NCBI RefSeq assembly: GCF_040529185.1
Contig: NZ_CP159510.1
Span: 1,674,001 to 1,738,000, forward strand
DNA length: 64,000 bases
Direction of reading: 5' to 3'
From: Sporolactobacillus sp. Y61
GTDB lineage: Bacteria; Bacillota; Bacilli; Bacillales; Sporolactobacillaceae
Shown: one piece after another, positions 9,025 through 21,310 of the stretch
Layout: each line of letters begins with the position of its first letter
Numbering within the stretch: the stretch's first letter is position 1
The notes under the pieces: model-generated
Told to the model about the DNA's origin: nothing
What the model saw: only the letters and a program-made list of their open reading frames with translations
The model's database searches: none
Position numbers and translations under genes: made by a program

Positions 9025-9033
9025 TGATATAAT
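9025..9033 (+). promoter_or_regulatory. Extended -10 promoter of uvrBA
   Basis: TGATATAAT is a perfect extended -10 element 38 bp before the uvrB ATG. No clear -35 is seen. Confidence 0.6.
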
Positions 9034-9070
9034 TTGAACTAACGATTTCGAGAAACGGGAGGTCGGATGC

Positions 9071-11041
9071 ATGGACTTCAAACTTGTATCCAGTTACAGG
9101 CCGCAGGGGGACCAGCCTGAGGCCATCCGTGAACTTGTTCAGGGCATTGAAAGTGGAAAGAAGCACCAGACACTTTTGGGCGCAACAGGAACAGGAAAGA
9201 CATTCACGATGTCGAATGTGATTGCGCAGGTAAAGAAACCGACGCTGGTCATCGCCCACAATAAGACACTGGCCGGCCAGCTGTACAATGAATTTAAGGA
9301 ATTCTTCCCGAACAATGCTGTTGAATATTTTGTCAGTTATTATGATTACTATCAGCCTGAGGCCTATATCCCCCAGACCGATACGTATATTGAAAAAGAT
9401 TCGAGTATTAATGATGAGATTGATAAATTACGGCACTCGGCAACAAGCGCACTTTTTGAGCGCCGCGATGTGATCATTGTCGCCAGCGTGTCCTGCATCT
9501 ATGGCCTCGGTTCTCCGGAAGAGTACAAGTCACTTGTTGTTTCACTCCGGCCGGGGATGGAAATAGACAGAGACGCGATGCTGCGCCGGCTGGTAGATAT
9601 CCAGTACACACGTAATGATGTGAATTTTACACGCGGAACGTTTCGCGTGCACGGCGATGTGGTTGAAATCTTCCCGGCATCGCGTGACGATCACTGCATC
9701 CGTGTTGAATTTTTCGGTGACGAAATTGACCGGCTGACCGAAATGGATCCGATGACCGGAGAAATTGTCGGTGAGCGGGATCATGTGGCCATCTATCCGG
9801 CTTCGCACTTCGTTACCGGCCAGGAGAAAATGACACGGGCCATTAAAAATATTCAGGCGGAGCTTGATGAACGGCTGAAGGTGCTGCGCGATAACGGCAA
9901 ACTGCTGGAAGCGCAGCGTCTGGAACAGCGGACCCGTTATGATCTGGAAATGATGGAGGAAGTAGGGTTCTGTTCAGGGATTGAGAACTATTCCCGGCAT
10001 CTTACTTTTCGCAAGGCGGGAGATCCGCCGTATACGCTTCTGGACTATTTCCCCGATGATTTTCTGATCATGGTGGATGAATCGCACGTGACGCTTCCCC
10101 AGGTACGGGCGATGTATAACGGGGATCAGGCAAGGAAGAATGTCCTTGTCGATCACGGGTTTCGCCTGCCATCGGCGAAAGATAACCGTCCGCTGACGTT
10201 TGATGAGTTCGAGAATAAAGTCAATCAGATTGTCTATGTCTCTGCAACGCCCGGTGACTATGAAATGGAACACTCGGGTCAGCCGGTGCAGCAGATCATC
10301 CGCCCGACCGGACTGCTTGATCCGAAAATTCTTGTCCGTCCGATCAGGGGGCAGATTGACGATCTTTATAATGAAATCAATATCCGGGCGAAACGCAATG
10401 AGCGTGTCCTTGTGACGACGCTGACTAAAAAAATGGCGGAGAACCTGACGGATTACCTGAAGGGTATGGGGGTTAAAGTCCGCTACCTGCATTCAGAAAT
10501 TAAAACACTTGAGCGGATTGAGATTATCCGTGATCTGCGGCGCGGTGAGTTTGATGTGCTGGTCGGCATCAATCTGCTCCGTGAAGGGCTGGACATTCCA
10601 GAAGTTTCGCTCGTTGCGATTCTTGATGCCGATAAGGAAGGCTTCCTGCGTTCTGAACGGTCGCTGATCCAGACGATTGGCCGGGCGGCGCGTAATGCGG
10701 AAGGGCAGGTCATTATGTACGCCGACCGGATCACGGATTCGATGCGCGCAGCGATTGATGAAACGAATCGCCGGCGGACGATCCAGAACGCCTTTAATGA
10801 AAAACATCATATCACGCCGAAGACGATCAGCAAAGCCATTCCGGAACTGATTCAGGCTACGTATGAAGCGAAGGATCAGAAGAAATCCGGTAAGAAGAAG
10901 AAACGCAAATTGACAAAGACGGAACGGAAGAAAACTATTATCAGCATGGAAACTGAAATGAAGAAGGCGGCCAAATCACTCGACTTCGAGCGGGCCGCTG
11001 AGCTCAGAGATATTATTCATGAACTGAAGGCGGAGGGATAA
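9071..11041 (+). CDS. uvrB: Excinuclease ABC subunit B
   Basis: UvrB is the DNA damage verification helicase of nucleotide excision repair. The 656 residues include Walker A GATGTGKT near residue 40, the beta-hairpin [12 protein letters not shown] near 93-105, helicase motifs ([25 protein letters not shown]) and the C-terminal UVR motif (about 618-653) that contacts UvrC. GGGAGGT precedes the ATG by 7 bp. It is followed by uvrA after 7 bp, so the two form an operon, probably under SOS control. Confidence 0.98.
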   Translation: MDFKLVSSYRPQGDQPEAIRELVQGIESGKKHQTLLGATGTGKTFTMSNVIAQVKKPTLVIAHNKTLAGQLYNEFKEFFPNNAVEYFVSYYDYYQPEAYIPQTDTYIEKDSSINDEIDKLRHSATSALFERRDVIIVASVSCIYGLGSPEEYKSLVVSLRPGMEIDRDAMLRRLVDIQYTRNDVNFTRGTFRVHGDVVEIFPASRDDHCIRVEFFGDEIDRLTEMDPMTGEIVGERDHVAIYPASHFVTGQEKMTRAIKNIQAELDERLKVLRDNGKLLEAQRLEQRTRYDLEMMEEVGFCSGIENYSRHLTFRKAGDPPYTLLDYFPDDFLIMVDESHVTLPQVRAMYNGDQARKNVLVDHGFRLPSAKDNRPLTFDEFENKVNQIVYVSATPGDYEMEHSGQPVQQIIRPTGLLDPKILVRPIRGQIDDLYNEINIRAKRNERVLVTTLTKKMAENLTDYLKGMGVKVRYLHSEIKTLERIEIIRDLRRGEFDVLVGINLLREGLDIPEVSLVAILDADKEGFLRSERSLIQTIGRAARNAEGQVIMYADRITDSMRAAIDETNRRRTIQNAFNEKHHITPKTISKAIPELIQATYEAKDQKKSGKKKKRKLTKTERKKTIISMETEMKKAAKSLDFERAAELRDIIHELKAEG

Positions 11042-11048
11042 CAGACTC

Positions 11049-13934
11049 ATGGTACTTGAAAATATCGTCGTAAAAGGTGCCCGTGAACATAATCTGAAAA
11101 ATGTCAACGTGACCATTCCGCGTGACAAAATGGTTGTGGTCACCGGACTGTCCGGATCAGGGAAATCATCACTGGCCTTCGACACCATCTATGCGGAAGG
11201 CCGGCGGCGCTACGTTGAATCGCTCTCCGCCTATGCCCGCCAGTTTCTGGGTCAGACGAAAAAGCCTGATGTGGACGCCATTGAGGGGCTTTCTCCGGCC
11301 ATCTCTATCGATCAGAAGACGACAAGTCATAACCCGCGTTCTACCGTCGGCACGGTGACAGAAATCTATGATTATCTGCGCCTTCTTTTTGCCCGTATTG
11401 GCCATCCCTTCTGTCCGAAGCACCATATTGAGATTTCGTCACAGACTGTTGAACAGATGGTTGACCGGATCATGGTCTTCCCCGAGCGGACCCGGCTGCA
11501 GATTCTCGCACCGCTGATCTCAGGAAGGAAGGGGACGCAGGCGAAGGTTCTTGAAGACATTAAAAAGAAAGGCTATGTCCGTGTCCGGGTGGATGGCGAG
11601 ATCCATGAAGTCAGCGAAGACATTAAACTTGAAAAAAATAAAAAGCACACGATTGATGTCATCATCGACCGGATTATTGTGAAACCCGGTGTTGAAGCGC
11701 GCCTTGCAGATTCACTGGAGTCAGCCTGCAAGCTGACAGACGGTCGTGTCATTGTCGATATCATCGGCGGAAAAGAATTGCTTTTCTCCGAGCAGCATTC
11801 CTGCCCGTACTGCGGTTTTTCAATTGGTGAACTGGAACCGAGACTATTTTCTTTCAACAGTCCGTTTGGTGCCTGCCCGGACTGTGACGGGCTTGGTGCA
11901 CGGATGGAAGTTGATCCTGATCTGGTTATTCCTGATAAAAGCAAATCCCTTGCCGACGGGGCGATTGTTGCCTGGGAACCGACCAGCTCGCAGTATTATC
12001 CGCAGCTTCTGAAAGCCGTCTGTGCGCATTTCGGCATTGATATGAACATCCCGGTTAAAAAACTGCCGGCGGAACAGATGAAAATTATTCTGTACGGGTC
12101 AGGCACGCAGCGGATCCATTTCCATTATGAAAATGAATTTGGCGATGTACGTGATAAAGACATGTACTTTGAAGGTGTGATCCCGAATATTGGACGCCGC
12201 TACAGGGAAACCAGTTCCGATTTTGTCCGCGATCAGATGTCGACGTATATGACCCGGAAAGTCTGCCCGACCTGTCACGGATACCGGCTCAGGACTGAAG
12301 CGCTTGCTGTGAAGATTGGCGGAAAACAGATCAGTGAAGTGACGGAGCTGTCAATCCGTGACATGCAGACGTTCTTCAATTCTCTGGAACTGACACCAAA
12401 GGAGAAGACGATCGCCAGACTGATTCTGCGTGAAATCAGGCAGAGGACTCAGTTCCTGATCGATGTCGGCCTTGATTATCTGACACTCAGCCGTCCGGCG
12501 GGAACGCTCTCCGGCGGCGAAGCACAGCGGATCAGACTGGCCACTCAGATCGGTTCGCAGCTGATGGGGGTGCTCTACATCCTTGACGAGCCGTCGATCG
12601 GCCTGCATCAGCGGGACAACGACCGTCTGATTCATACCCTGCTCGGCATGCGTGATCTGGGTAACACGCTGATTATCGTGGAACATGATGAGGATACCAT
12701 GCTCGCCGCGGACTACATCATTGATGTCGGTCCCGGTGCAGGTGAACATGGCGGACAGATTACTGCCCAGGGTCCCCCGGCGGAAATCATGAAGAATACC
12801 CATTCGCTGACCGGCCAGTACCTGTCGGGGAAAAAGTTCATTCCCATTCCGGCAAAGCGCAGGAAGGTTACCAGACGGGCGATTAAAATTACCGGAGCAA
12901 AAGCCAACAATCTGAAAGACATCAGTGTCAGTTTCCCGCTTGGCGTCATGACGGTCGTCACCGGTGTATCCGGATCCGGGAAGAGTACGCTCGTCAATGA
13001 CGTGCTGTTCAAAGCGCTGGCTCAGAAATTGCACGGGCGCAGGGAACTGCCGGGCGCCTTTAAACAGATTAAAGGCATCAAAGAACTCGACCGGGTGATT
13101 CAAATCGACCAGTCACCGATCGGACGGACTCCCCGTTCCAATCCGGCCACCTATACCGGTGTTTTTGATATGATCCGTGAAGTCTTTGCGGCAACCAGTG
13201 CGGCAAAGGTCCGCGGGTATAAAAAAGGCCGCTTCAGTTTTAACGTCAAAGGCGGGCGCTGTGAAGCATGCAGCGGTGACGGGATTATTAAAATTGAAAT
13301 GCACTTTCTTCCGGACGTTTATGTGCCCTGTGAAGTGTGTCACGGGAAACGTTATAACCGGGAAACGCTTGACGTCACGTATAAAGGGAAAAACATTGCC
13401 GATGTCCTGGATATGACCGTGGAGGAAGCACTGGAGTTCTTTAAAAATGTACCGCGGATCAAGCGTCGCCTTGAACCACTGGATCAGGTCGGGCTCGGTT
13501 ACATCCGGCTCGGGCAGCCGGCAACCACACTGTCCGGCGGTGAGGCGCAGCGTGTCAAGCTCGCTTCACAGCTCTACAGAAGGACAAAGGGGCGCGCCCT
13601 GTATATTCTGGATGAACCGACGACCGGGCTGCATACCGATGACATCGCAAGACTGCTGCGCGTCCTCCAGGCCCTGGTCGACAGCGGTGACAGCGTCCTG
13701 ATTATCGAACACAATCTGGACGTCATTAAATGCGCGGATTACCTGATTGACCTTGGACCGGAAGGCGGTGCAGGCGGAGGAACGGTTGTAGCCAGTGGTA
13801 CACCGGAACAGATTGCGGAAACAGCCGGATCTTATACCGGTAAATATCTGAAACCGATCCTTGAACGGGACCGTAAGCGGATGGCTGACCGGATGAAGAG
13901 CCAGAAAATGGCGGCCGGAAGCCAGATAAAGTGA
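11049..13934 (+). CDS. uvrA: Excinuclease ABC subunit A
   Basis: UvrA is the dimeric ABC ATPase that finds bulky DNA lesions and loads UvrB. The 961-residue protein has two ABC modules with Walker [10 protein letters not shown] (about 31-39) and GVSGSGKST (about 640), signature LSGGEAQR twice, and zinc fingers with CPYC...CPDC (about 253-282) and CEAC...CEVC (about 738-765). GGAGGG in the end of uvrB serves as its ribosome site. The TGA stop lies at the first bases of an interspersed repeat (13931-14066), so the element has been placed exactly at the 3' end of the gene. Confidence 0.98.
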   Translation: MVLENIVVKGAREHNLKNVNVTIPRDKMVVVTGLSGSGKSSLAFDTIYAEGRRRYVESLSAYARQFLGQTKKPDVDAIEGLSPAISIDQKTTSHNPRSTVGTVTEIYDYLRLLFARIGHPFCPKHHIEISSQTVEQMVDRIMVFPERTRLQILAPLISGRKGTQAKVLEDIKKKGYVRVRVDGEIHEVSEDIKLEKNKKHTIDVIIDRIIVKPGVEARLADSLESACKLTDGRVIVDIIGGKELLFSEQHSCPYCGFSIGELEPRLFSFNSPFGACPDCDGLGARMEVDPDLVIPDKSKSLADGAIVAWEPTSSQYYPQLLKAVCAHFGIDMNIPVKKLPAEQMKIILYGSGTQRIHFHYENEFGDVRDKDMYFEGVIPNIGRRYRETSSDFVRDQMSTYMTRKVCPTCHGYRLRTEALAVKIGGKQISEVTELSIRDMQTFFNSLELTPKEKTIARLILREIRQRTQFLIDVGLDYLTLSRPAGTLSGGEAQRIRLATQIGSQLMGVLYILDEPSIGLHQRDNDRLIHTLLGMRDLGNTLIIVEHDEDTMLAADYIIDVGPGAGEHGGQITAQGPPAEIMKNTHSLTGQYLSGKKFIPIPAKRRKVTRRAIKITGAKANNLKDISVSFPLGVMTVVTGVSGSGKSTLVNDVLFKALAQKLHGRRELPGAFKQIKGIKELDRVIQIDQSPIGRTPRSNPATYTGVFDMIREVFAATSAAKVRGYKKGRFSFNVKGGRCEACSGDGIIKIEMHFLPDVYVPCEVCHGKRYNRETLDVTYKGKNIADVLDMTVEEALEFFKNVPRIKRRLEPLDQVGLGYIRLGQPATTLSGGEAQRVKLASQLYRRTKGRALYILDEPTTGLHTDDIARLLRVLQALVDSGDSVLIIEHNLDVIKCADYLIDLGPEGGAGGGTVVASGTPEQIAETAGSYTGKYLKPILERDRKRMADRMKSQKMAAGSQIK

Positions 13935-14066
13935 AACTCAATCAGTGGGGGGGCTTCATTCCCACTGATTGTTCGTTGAACCCATCGGGCGGCTGCGGGC
14001 AGTGATCCCTCACCCGGGCATGTGTGTTTATCCTGATTACTTTGAGGTGGGGGTTCTTACTGCCCG
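13931..14066 (+). repeat. Interspersed hairpin repeat, copy A (downstream of uvrA)
   Basis: The element starts with GTGAAAC at the uvrA stop. CAATCAGTGGG and CCCACTGATTG form a perfect 11-bp stem. A conserved linker TTCGTTGAACCC follows, then CGGGCAG (13996-14002), then a 3' part with ATTACTTTGAGGTGGG, and finally CTGCCCG (14060-14066), which can pair back to CGGGCAG. The 5' 85 bases recur at 23547-23668 on the other strand. The 3' part recurs at 35911-35934. The rest of the uvrA-pspC gap (14067-14223) shows no gene. Confidence 0.75.
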
Positions 14067-14223
14067 TTAATGCGGGATAAATAGATAAATCGTCAGGAGC
14101 TTAAAAGAGCCATTCGCACAGACCGGCCGGAGCAAAGTTGACTACATTCTGCTTGTTAATCTGCAGGGCATAAGGGTATAGTTGAATAAGTGAGAAAAAA
14201 TATTTTCCGGGAGGAAACTAAAG

Positions 14224-14418
14224 ATGCAGAAAAAGCTGTACCGGTCAAGAGAAAATAAAATTCTTGGTGGCGTATTGGGCGGCATTGGTGAATACCTTAA
14301 TATAGATCCGACGCTGATTCGTCTGATTTTTATTGTATTATTAATCGTTACGGCCTTTTTTCCCTGTGTGATCGGCTATTTTCTGGCTTATCTTGTGATC
14401 CCCGAACAGAGAGAGTGA
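14224..14418 (+). CDS. PspC domain envelope stress protein (YvlC-like)
   Basis: A 64-residue PspC-domain protein. A short polar start with LYRSRENKILGGVLGGIGEYL, the PspC core, is followed by one long hydrophobic helix (about 33-58). PspC proteins sense or respond to membrane stress. GGGAGGAAAC precedes the ATG. The next gene encodes a YvlD-like membrane protein, and the pair corresponds to yvlC-yvlD of B. subtilis, which belong to an antimicrobial-stress operon there. Confidence 0.85.
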   Translation: MQKKLYRSRENKILGGVLGGIGEYLNIDPTLIRLIFIVLLIVTAFFPCVIGYFLAYLVIPEQRE

Positions 14419-14425
14419 TTTTTTG

Positions 14426-14800
14426 ATGAAGAGATGGTTTGCCAACGTTATGATAAATATCATCATCAATATGATTATTTTAATGACGCTGGCAGGATAC
14501 TTACACACCATGGTCTATCTGTCCGGAGTCGGGGCGGCATTCGTCGCGAGCGCGATTCTGTCCCTGCTCAATTTTTTCATCCGGCCGATCCTGATCCTGT
14601 TCTCCCTGCCGGTGACCTTACTGACCCTTGGATTCTTTATCTTTGTGATTAATGCCCTGATGCTGCTTCTGACCTCGGCGATTATGGGCCCCGCCTTTCA
14701 GCTGGACGGATTCGGCAGTGCCCTGATTGTTGCCATTATCATGGCAATCTTCCAGCTGATCATTCAGACATTTATCATTAAACCCATTCGCCGGCGCTGA
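14426..14800 (+). CDS. Phage holin family 4 / YvlD-like membrane protein
   Basis: A 124-residue protein with four hydrophobic helices, matching the YvlD family (phage holin superfamily IV, Pfam Phage_holin_4_2). Function is unclear. ATG 14426 was taken as start. A TTG just before it (14423) is possible. It lies 7 bp after pspC and is presumably co-transcribed with it. Confidence 0.8.
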   Translation: MKRWFANVMINIIINMIILMTLAGYLHTMVYLSGVGAAFVASAILSLLNFFIRPILILFSLPVTLLTLGFFIFVINALMLLLTSAIMGPAFQLDGFGSALIVAIIMAIFQLIIQTFIIKPIRRR

Positions 14801-14913
14801 TCCGAAATGCGAAAATATATGGTAAAATAAAGGCAAAAGGTGCCTCATCATGGCAGCCGGGCGGGCAGTGCCGGCCGGTTTCATATCAACAGCAATAAGG
14901 AGCGGTCAGGCTC

Positions 14914-15834
14914 ATGAACAAAGTGCGTGTCAGTGAACTGATTAATCATTTCAATTTGAAACTTGTCAGCGGGAAAGAAGGAATTGACCGTGAAATCATC
15001 GTCAGCGATATTTCACGGCCGGGGCTGGAGATCGCCGGTTATTTTACCTATTATCCCAGACGCCGTCTGCAACTTCTCGGACGGACCGAGCTTTCCTTTT
15101 TTAATGAACTGAGCATGGATGAACGCTACAAGCGTACCTCTCAGCTCTGTACAGCTCAGACGCCGTGTATTGTCATTTCCAGGGGCATTGACGTGCCGGA
15201 AGAATTCATTATTTCGTCTAACAAACGCCATGTACCGATTCTTCAGTCAAAAATGAAAACAACACGTCTGAGCAGCATGATTACTAATTACCTGGAATCG
15301 CGTCTTGCGCCGATGACTGCTGTACATGGCGTACTCGTGGACGTGTACGGAGTCGGTGTACTGATTACCGGCGAGAGCGGGGTCGGCAAGAGTGAGACGG
15401 CACTGGAACTGGTGAAACGCGGACACCGACTGGTCGCGGATGATTCAGTGGAGATTCGCCAGGAGGGTGAATCCGAACTGATCGGCAATGCACCTGAGCT
15501 GATCCAGCATTTACTGGAAATACGCGGGCTGGGGATCATTAATGTCATGACCCTCTTCGGTGCCGGCGCAGTGAGAAATTATAAACGCGTGTCCCTTGTG
15601 ATCCATCTGGAACTCTGGGATCAGAACAAAGTGTATGACAGACTGGGTCTGGATGAAGAAAAGACGAAACTGATCGATACAGAGGTTCCCCGTCTTGTTC
15701 TTCCGGTACGCCCCGGTCGAAATCTGGCCGTCATTATTGAGGTGGCTGCAATGAACTATCGTTTGAAAAATATGGGCTTTCATGCGGCACAGCAATTCTC
15801 CGACCGCCTGAATGATACACTCCATGAAAGATAA
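14914..15834 (+). CDS. hprK: HPr kinase/phosphorylase
   Basis: HprK phosphorylates and dephosphorylates Ser46 of HPr and Crh in response to glycolytic intermediates, and so drives CcpA-dependent carbon catabolite repression. The 306-residue protein has the P-loop GESGVGKS at residues 153-160, the same positions as in B. subtilis, and the family signature IRGLGIINV with downstream [17 protein letters not shown] lies 10 bp before the ATG. It heads hprK-lgt-ppaX. Its target Crh is encoded 7.4 kb downstream. Confidence 0.97.
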   Translation: MNKVRVSELINHFNLKLVSGKEGIDREIIVSDISRPGLEIAGYFTYYPRRRLQLLGRTELSFFNELSMDERYKRTSQLCTAQTPCIVISRGIDVPEEFIISSNKRHVPILQSKMKTTRLSSMITNYLESRLAPMTAVHGVLVDVYGVGVLITGESGVGKSETALELVKRGHRLVADDSVEIRQEGESELIGNAPELIQHLLEIRGLGIINVMTLFGAGAVRNYKRVSLVIHLELWDQNKVYDRLGLDEEKTKLIDTEVPRLVLPVRPGRNLAVIIEVAAMNYRLKNMGFHAAQQFSDRLNDTLHER

Positions 15835-15872
15835 CTGTTGAATACTTGACAGACTGAGGTGAACAACTAAAG

Positions 15873-16679
15873 ATGGATCAGAACATTGAGCCTTTGGATC
15901 GTGTCGCCATTCAGCTGGGGCCGATTCACATATACTGGTACGGGATCATTATTGCCGCTGCGGCATTGATCGGACTGCTGCTCGCCATACGGGAAGGCAG
16001 GAAACGCGGTCTGCCCCAGGATACATACGTTGATCTGATCCTGTTTGCTGCACCGATTTCGATCATCTTTGCACGACTTTATTATGTGATCTTTGAATGG
16101 TCCTATTATTCAAAACATCCGATGGAAATTTTCGCCATCTGGAACGGCGGGATTGCGATTTATGGCTCCCTGATCGGTGCGGTGGGAACGGCTATTGTTT
16201 TCTGTGCCGTCCGCCGGCTGCCGTTCTGGAAGGTCGCGGATATCGCAGCACCAAGCGTTATTCTAGGTCAGGCCATCGGACGCTGGGGAAACTTCATCAA
16301 TCAGGAGGCACATGGGGCTGAAACAACACGTGAAGCACTGGAAAATCTCCATCTCCCCGACTTTATTATTAATCAGATGCTGATTAACGGTTCTTACTAT
16401 GTTCCGACTTTTTTATATGAATCCGTGTGGGATTTTCTGGTCTTTATTGTGCTTCTTATCCTGAGACGTGTGAATTTGAAACGCGGCGAAGTGTTTGTTT
16501 CATACATGATGCTGTATGCAGCTGGCCGCGCCTGGATTGAAGGACTGCGTACAGACAGTCTGATGTTTGGCACGCTCAGGGTATCCCAGTGGCTCTCGGT
16601 CGTGCTGATCATTATCGGTATCGGACTGATTCTGTATTGGCGGATATTTGATAAAAAGCGTCCGCGTTATCTGGACTAG
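15873..16679 (+). CDS. lgt: Prolipoprotein diacylglyceryl transferase
   Basis: Lgt transfers diacylglycerol from phosphatidylglycerol to the lipobox cysteine of prelipoproteins. The 268-residue membrane protein has seven hydrophobic helices and the Lgt signature [12 protein letters not shown] (about residues 137-148). AGACTGAGGTG precedes the ATG. It follows hprK after 38 bp, the arrangement conserved across Firmicutes. Confidence 0.96.
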   Translation: MDQNIEPLDRVAIQLGPIHIYWYGIIIAAAALIGLLLAIREGRKRGLPQDTYVDLILFAAPISIIFARLYYVIFEWSYYSKHPMEIFAIWNGGIAIYGSLIGAVGTAIVFCAVRRLPFWKVADIAAPSVILGQAIGRWGNFINQEAHGAETTREALENLHLPDFIINQMLINGSYYVPTFLYESVWDFLVFIVLLILRRVNLKRGEVFVSYMMLYAAGRAWIEGLRTDSLMFGTLRVSQWLSVVLIIIGIGLILYWRIFDKKRPRYLD

Positions 16680-16694
16680 CTGGATAGATTCAGG

Positions 16695-16725
16695 AAGTGC
16701 CGCTCGAAAAATACAGGCGGCACTT
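16695..16725 (+). other. Perfect hairpin between lgt and ppaX
   Basis: AAGTGCCGC (16695-16703) pairs with GCGGCACTT (16717-16725). No T run follows, so this is more likely an mRNA-processing or stability structure than a terminator. Confidence 0.5.
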
Positions 16726-16772
16726 CAGTATGTCCGGGGGCAACACAACACATGCAGAGGGAGGGTCTGAAT

Positions 16773-17426
16773 GTGATTCAGACTGTGCTGTTCGATCTTG
16801 ATGGAACACTAATCAATACAAACCGGCTGATTCTTGCGTCCTTTCAATATACACTGGATCGCTATTTTCCAGGTCAATACACCAAGGAGGATCTGATCCC
16901 GTTTATCGGCGAGCCGCTGCATGCCAGTTTCAGCCGGGTGGATGCCCGCCTGGCCGGCGAGATGGTTGCTGTATACCGGGAATATAACAGTCGGCATCAT
17001 GACCAGCTGGTAACGGAATTCCCGGGCGTACATGAGACGCTTCAGAATCTCCGGAAGGCCGGGTGCCATCTGGGTGTGGTCAGTACGAAAAGGCGGGATA
17101 TGGTGGAACGCGGATTAACGTTAACCCATATGAACGATTATTTTTCGACGATTGTTGCCGGAGATGAAGTCGGACATTTTAAGCCGGATCCTGAACCGGT
17201 TGAAACGGCCATAGCCCGCCTTCATGCAACAGCAGAACAAACGATGATGGTGGGTGACAGCCCGGCGGACATTCTTGCCGGCTCATCGGCGCATGTTCGG
17301 ACAGCGGCTGTCAGCTGGTCACTCAAAGAGCGTTCCGTTCTGGAAGGACTTCACCCGGATTATTTCCTTGATTCCATGATTGACCTGCTGGACATCGTCC
17401 GTCGGGAAGATTCAGCAGCCATGTAA
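16773..17426 (+). CDS. ppaX: Pyrophosphatase PpaX (HAD superfamily)
   Basis: PpaX hydrolyses the pyrophosphate made by HprK during HPr-Ser46-P phosphorolysis. The HAD motif I is FDLDGTLINTN, motif II lies in VVSTKRRD, and motif IV in MVGDSPADILAG. The start was set at GTG 16773 because GAGGGAGGG lies 7 bp upstream. The result of 217 residues matches B. subtilis PpaX (216). The earlier ATG at 16752 would contain this ribosome site inside its coding sequence. Confidence 0.92.
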   Translation: MIQTVLFDLDGTLINTNRLILASFQYTLDRYFPGQYTKEDLIPFIGEPLHASFSRVDARLAGEMVAVYREYNSRHHDQLVTEFPGVHETLQNLRKAGCHLGVVSTKRRDMVERGLTLTHMNDYFSTIVAGDEVGHFKPDPEPVETAIARLHATAEQTMMVGDSPADILAGSSAHVRTAAVSWSLKERSVLEGLHPDYFLDSMIDLLDIVRREDSAAM

Positions 17427-17490
17427 AGCGGGAAGCGTGCTGCAGAAATGAAACGTAATAAACGTGTCACCGGTATGTTTCCTAATCGTA

Positions 17491-17499
17491 TGTTATACT
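17491..17499 (+). promoter_or_regulatory. Extended -10 promoter of the TPR-trxB pair
   Basis: TGTTATACT is an extended -10 element 46 bp before the TPR gene start. No -35 match is evident. Confidence 0.45.
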
Positions 17500-17544
17500 G
17501 AAATGAACGTGATGAATCATGCTTTACGGAGGCAGAAAGAAGTT

Positions 17545-19056
17545 ATGAAAGAAGCAAACCGGCCCAAAAAGGCCCAGGTGATTTCTTTTTATCCCAATGG
17601 CGAATTTTTCTACCAGAGGGGTATGACCTGTTTTGAAAAAGGAGATCTTAATCGCGCAAGCAAATATATGGAACGCGCATTGAAAATAAGGCCGAATGAC
17701 GTCGAATATCTGTGTCAGCAGGCCGCCATCATGTCCGAACTGGAGCAGTATGATTCTTCAATCGGTCTGCTCAAAAAAGTGGTCTGCGAGCTGGATACAC
17801 ATATGACCGAATGCTACTTTTTTATGGCAAATAACTATGCCTATATGGGGGCATTCGATGAAGCGCTGGATGCGGCAAAGCTTTATATGACGCTGGAGCC
17901 CCATGGTGCTTTTTCAGATGAAGCAAGGCAGCTGTGCGACATGCTGTCTTCCGATGATGAACTGCCCGATGATGAGCCGGCTTATGTAGAAGAACATGAA
18001 AAGGGCCGGATGGCGCTTGAGCACGGCCGCTTTACCGAAGCCGCAGCGCTGTTTCAGCGGGTTCTCAAATTGAATCCGGATTTTCTTGCGGCTCAGAACA
18101 ACCTGTCGATTGCCTATTTTTCAACAGGAAACATCAATCAGGCCCTTGCCGAAACAGACCTGGTTCTGAGTAAGGATCCGGGCAACGTTCATGCCCTCTG
18201 CAATATGGCGACCTTTTTTTATCAGGAGGGGGACACGCCGCATCTGAAACAGATTTTGAACCGGCTGGACAGCCTGTATCCGATGGTACCGGAGCACTGT
18301 GGAAAACTTGGATCGACCTATCTTTATCTTGGTGAATACAGAAAGGCTTACAGGTGGCTCAGGATAGCGGAAAAAAGAGGGGTTCACTGTGATCAGGTCT
18401 TTCGCTTCTGGCTGGCGCTGGCCGCCTTTCACTCAGGCGACAGGAAGCAGGCGGAGAAAAACTGGAAGCGTGTGGACTATTTCAGTAATAAACCCTTCCA
18501 TCCATTCAAATACAATAAAATTCAGGATATGATGTTTGAAGAATCAACGGCAGATAACTTTATGGTGAAGGATCTGCTGCGAAAGGAAATCTGGGAGAAC
18601 AACCTGTCCTATCAGCTGTTTTCACTTTTCTATCTTTCTCATCATGGAGATGCGCAGCTGCTCGCGGATACAGCTCGAAAAGGTCCGACGCCCCAGATCA
18701 GGGACATTGCCGGTCGCTTACTTGAAGAAAATCAGACAGGGATGAAGAATAGCCGCCTTGAAATCATGCGGATCGTTGAAAAGCTGACAGGCGGCGAGAA
18801 AGAAGCGATGAAGCAGCCGGAAATCTACAGCTTCTGGTCCGTGGTCGATTCTGTGATCGGACCGGACAAAGAAGCAGACAGTCTGGGCTGGGCGGCAGCT
18901 CTGTATTACTTATGGGAGAAAGAATTCGGTGTCAAAACTTCTCAGAAAAAGGTTGCTGATCTGGCCGGGACGACGGTTTACAGGATTCGAAAACATATTG
19001 GCGTGCTTTCTCAGGTGCTGAATCGTAAATGGGAAGAGGAACTGGTGCATGATTAA
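17545..19056 (+). CDS. Tetratricopeptide repeat protein (YvcD-like)
   Basis: A 503-residue soluble protein with at least five TPR units (for example GMTCFEKGDLNRASKYMERAL, then repeats near residues 150-280). It has no signal peptide. TPR proteins act as scaffolds, and the partner here is unknown. B. subtilis yvcD occupies the same place before trxB. The start at ATG 17545 follows GGAGG by 12 bp. The histidine biosynthesis operon that separates ppaX from yvcD in B. subtilis is absent here. Confidence 0.8.
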   Translation: MKEANRPKKAQVISFYPNGEFFYQRGMTCFEKGDLNRASKYMERALKIRPNDVEYLCQQAAIMSELEQYDSSIGLLKKVVCELDTHMTECYFFMANNYAYMGAFDEALDAAKLYMTLEPHGAFSDEARQLCDMLSSDDELPDDEPAYVEEHEKGRMALEHGRFTEAAALFQRVLKLNPDFLAAQNNLSIAYFSTGNINQALAETDLVLSKDPGNVHALCNMATFFYQEGDTPHLKQILNRLDSLYPMVPEHCGKLGSTYLYLGEYRKAYRWLRIAEKRGVHCDQVFRFWLALAAFHSGDRKQAEKNWKRVDYFSNKPFHPFKYNKIQDMMFEESTADNFMVKDLLRKEIWENNLSYQLFSLFYLSHHGDAQLLADTARKGPTPQIRDIAGRLLEENQTGMKNSRLEIMRIVEKLTGGEKEAMKQPEIYSFWSVVDSVIGPDKEADSLGWAAALYYLWEKEFGVKTSQKKVADLAGTTVYRIRKHIGVLSQVLNRKWEEELVHD

Positions 19057-19145
19057 GCGGCTGTCTGAGCAACTTTCTGGACATTGGTTTTTCGATTCAT
19101 TAGCATAAAATAAGTGATGAGCAGATAATAATGATTACAATTTGA

Positions 19146-20129
<984 letters not shown>

Positions 20130-20338
20130 TGTGAGGTGCGCCTGGACAATGTGCCTTTGGTCGCAGTCGTAAAGCGCCTTTTCAGCTCCAGTATTATCCA
20201 TCTTTAATCTTGATGTAACGGTTCTGAAATGAAAATGGGGTATCATAAAATTGAATTGACCCCCCTTGTTATTAATAAATCATTTACGGCGCGAAAGTCA
20301 TTCCGTGCTGTTTTTTTTTGCAGCCATTTTCCAAAGCC

Positions 20339-20367
20339 TTCCTGATTCACGGGTTTTCGAGTATACT
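20339..20367 (+). promoter_or_regulatory. Possible promoter of rapZ-glmR-whiA-crh
   Basis: TTCCTG (20339-20344) and TATACT (20362-20367) are separated by 17 bp. The -35 match is weak. Confidence 0.4.
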
Positions 20368-20438
20368 GAAAGAAGAAGTGACAGGAGTCCTGATGACTCA
20401 GCATTTCCGAAATTCAGAGGCGATGGGAAGGATCATGG

Positions 20439-21302
20439 ATGAAAGACATTCAAGTGGTGATTATAACAGGAATGTCCGGTGCCGGAAAGACTGTTGCGAC
20501 ACGGATTTTCGAGGACCTGGGTTATTTCTGTATTGATAATCTGCCTCCAACCCTGATGCCGAAATTTATTGATTTGATTCAGGATTCGGACTCGGATAAA
20601 TTAAACAAAGTGGCTCTGGTTATGGATCTGCGCGGGCGGGAATTTTTCGATTCATTGTTTTCATCACTGGACGCGTTAAGCAGGTTAGATAAAATCAGAC
20701 CTAAAATTTTATTTCTGGATGCGAAAGATCAGACACTCGTCAGAAGGTATAAAGAGACACGCCGATCCCATCCGATGTCGCCGCAGAGTCGGCCGATAGA
20801 CGGTATCCGGCGTGAACGGGAGAAACTTGAAGAGGTTAAAGGGCTGGCACAGTACTATATTGATACAACCGATTTGTCTGCACGGCAGCTACGCGACCGG
20901 ATCATCAGTGAATTTGATTCGGAAAGTGCATCTTTTCGCGTGAACCTGCTTTCGTTTGGATTTAAATATGGTCTTCCGATCGATGCGGATCTTGTGTTTG
21001 ACGTCCGCTTTCTGCCCAATCCGTATTATGTCAGACATATGCGTGACCGGACGGGTCTGGATGCGGATATCTCGGAGTATGTGCTTAAGTGGACAGAGAC
21101 CCGGCAGTTTCTAAAGAAATTAACTGATTTGCTGCACTTTATGCTCCCTCAGTATAAACGGGAAGGGAAGGGACAGCTGGTGATCGCCATAGGCTGTACG
21201 GGCGGGAAACATCGCTCGGTAGCTCTGACGGAATGGCTCGGCAAGACTCTTTCAGCTGACTATCCGACGAGTGTGTCGCACCGGGACATTAAGAGAGGAT
21301 AG
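20439..21302 (+). CDS. rapZ: RNase adaptor / nucleotide-binding protein RapZ (YvcJ)
   Basis: RapZ-family P-loop protein. In E. coli it guides RNase E to the GlmZ small RNA. In Bacillus YvcJ binds nucleotides and affects competence. The 287 residues begin with a Walker A GMSGAGKT (residues 8-15) and end in the conserved [11 protein letters not shown] region (about 249-259). GGGAAGG precedes the ATG by 9 bp. It starts the rapZ-glmR-whiA-crh operon. The NUDIX gene yvcI, which precedes it in B. subtilis, is missing here. Confidence 0.95.
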   Translation: MKDIQVVIITGMSGAGKTVATRIFEDLGYFCIDNLPPTLMPKFIDLIQDSDSDKLNKVALVMDLRGREFFDSLFSSLDALSRLDKIRPKILFLDAKDQTLVRRYKETRRSHPMSPQSRPIDGIRREREKLEEVKGLAQYYIDTTDLSARQLRDRIISEFDSESASFRVNLLSFGFKYGLPIDADLVFDVRFLPNPYYVRHMRDRTGLDADISEYVLKWTETRQFLKKLTDLLHFMLPQYKREGKGQLVIAIGCTGGKHRSVALTEWLGKTLSADYPTSVSHRDIKRG

Positions 21303-21310
21303 TTGAGACC

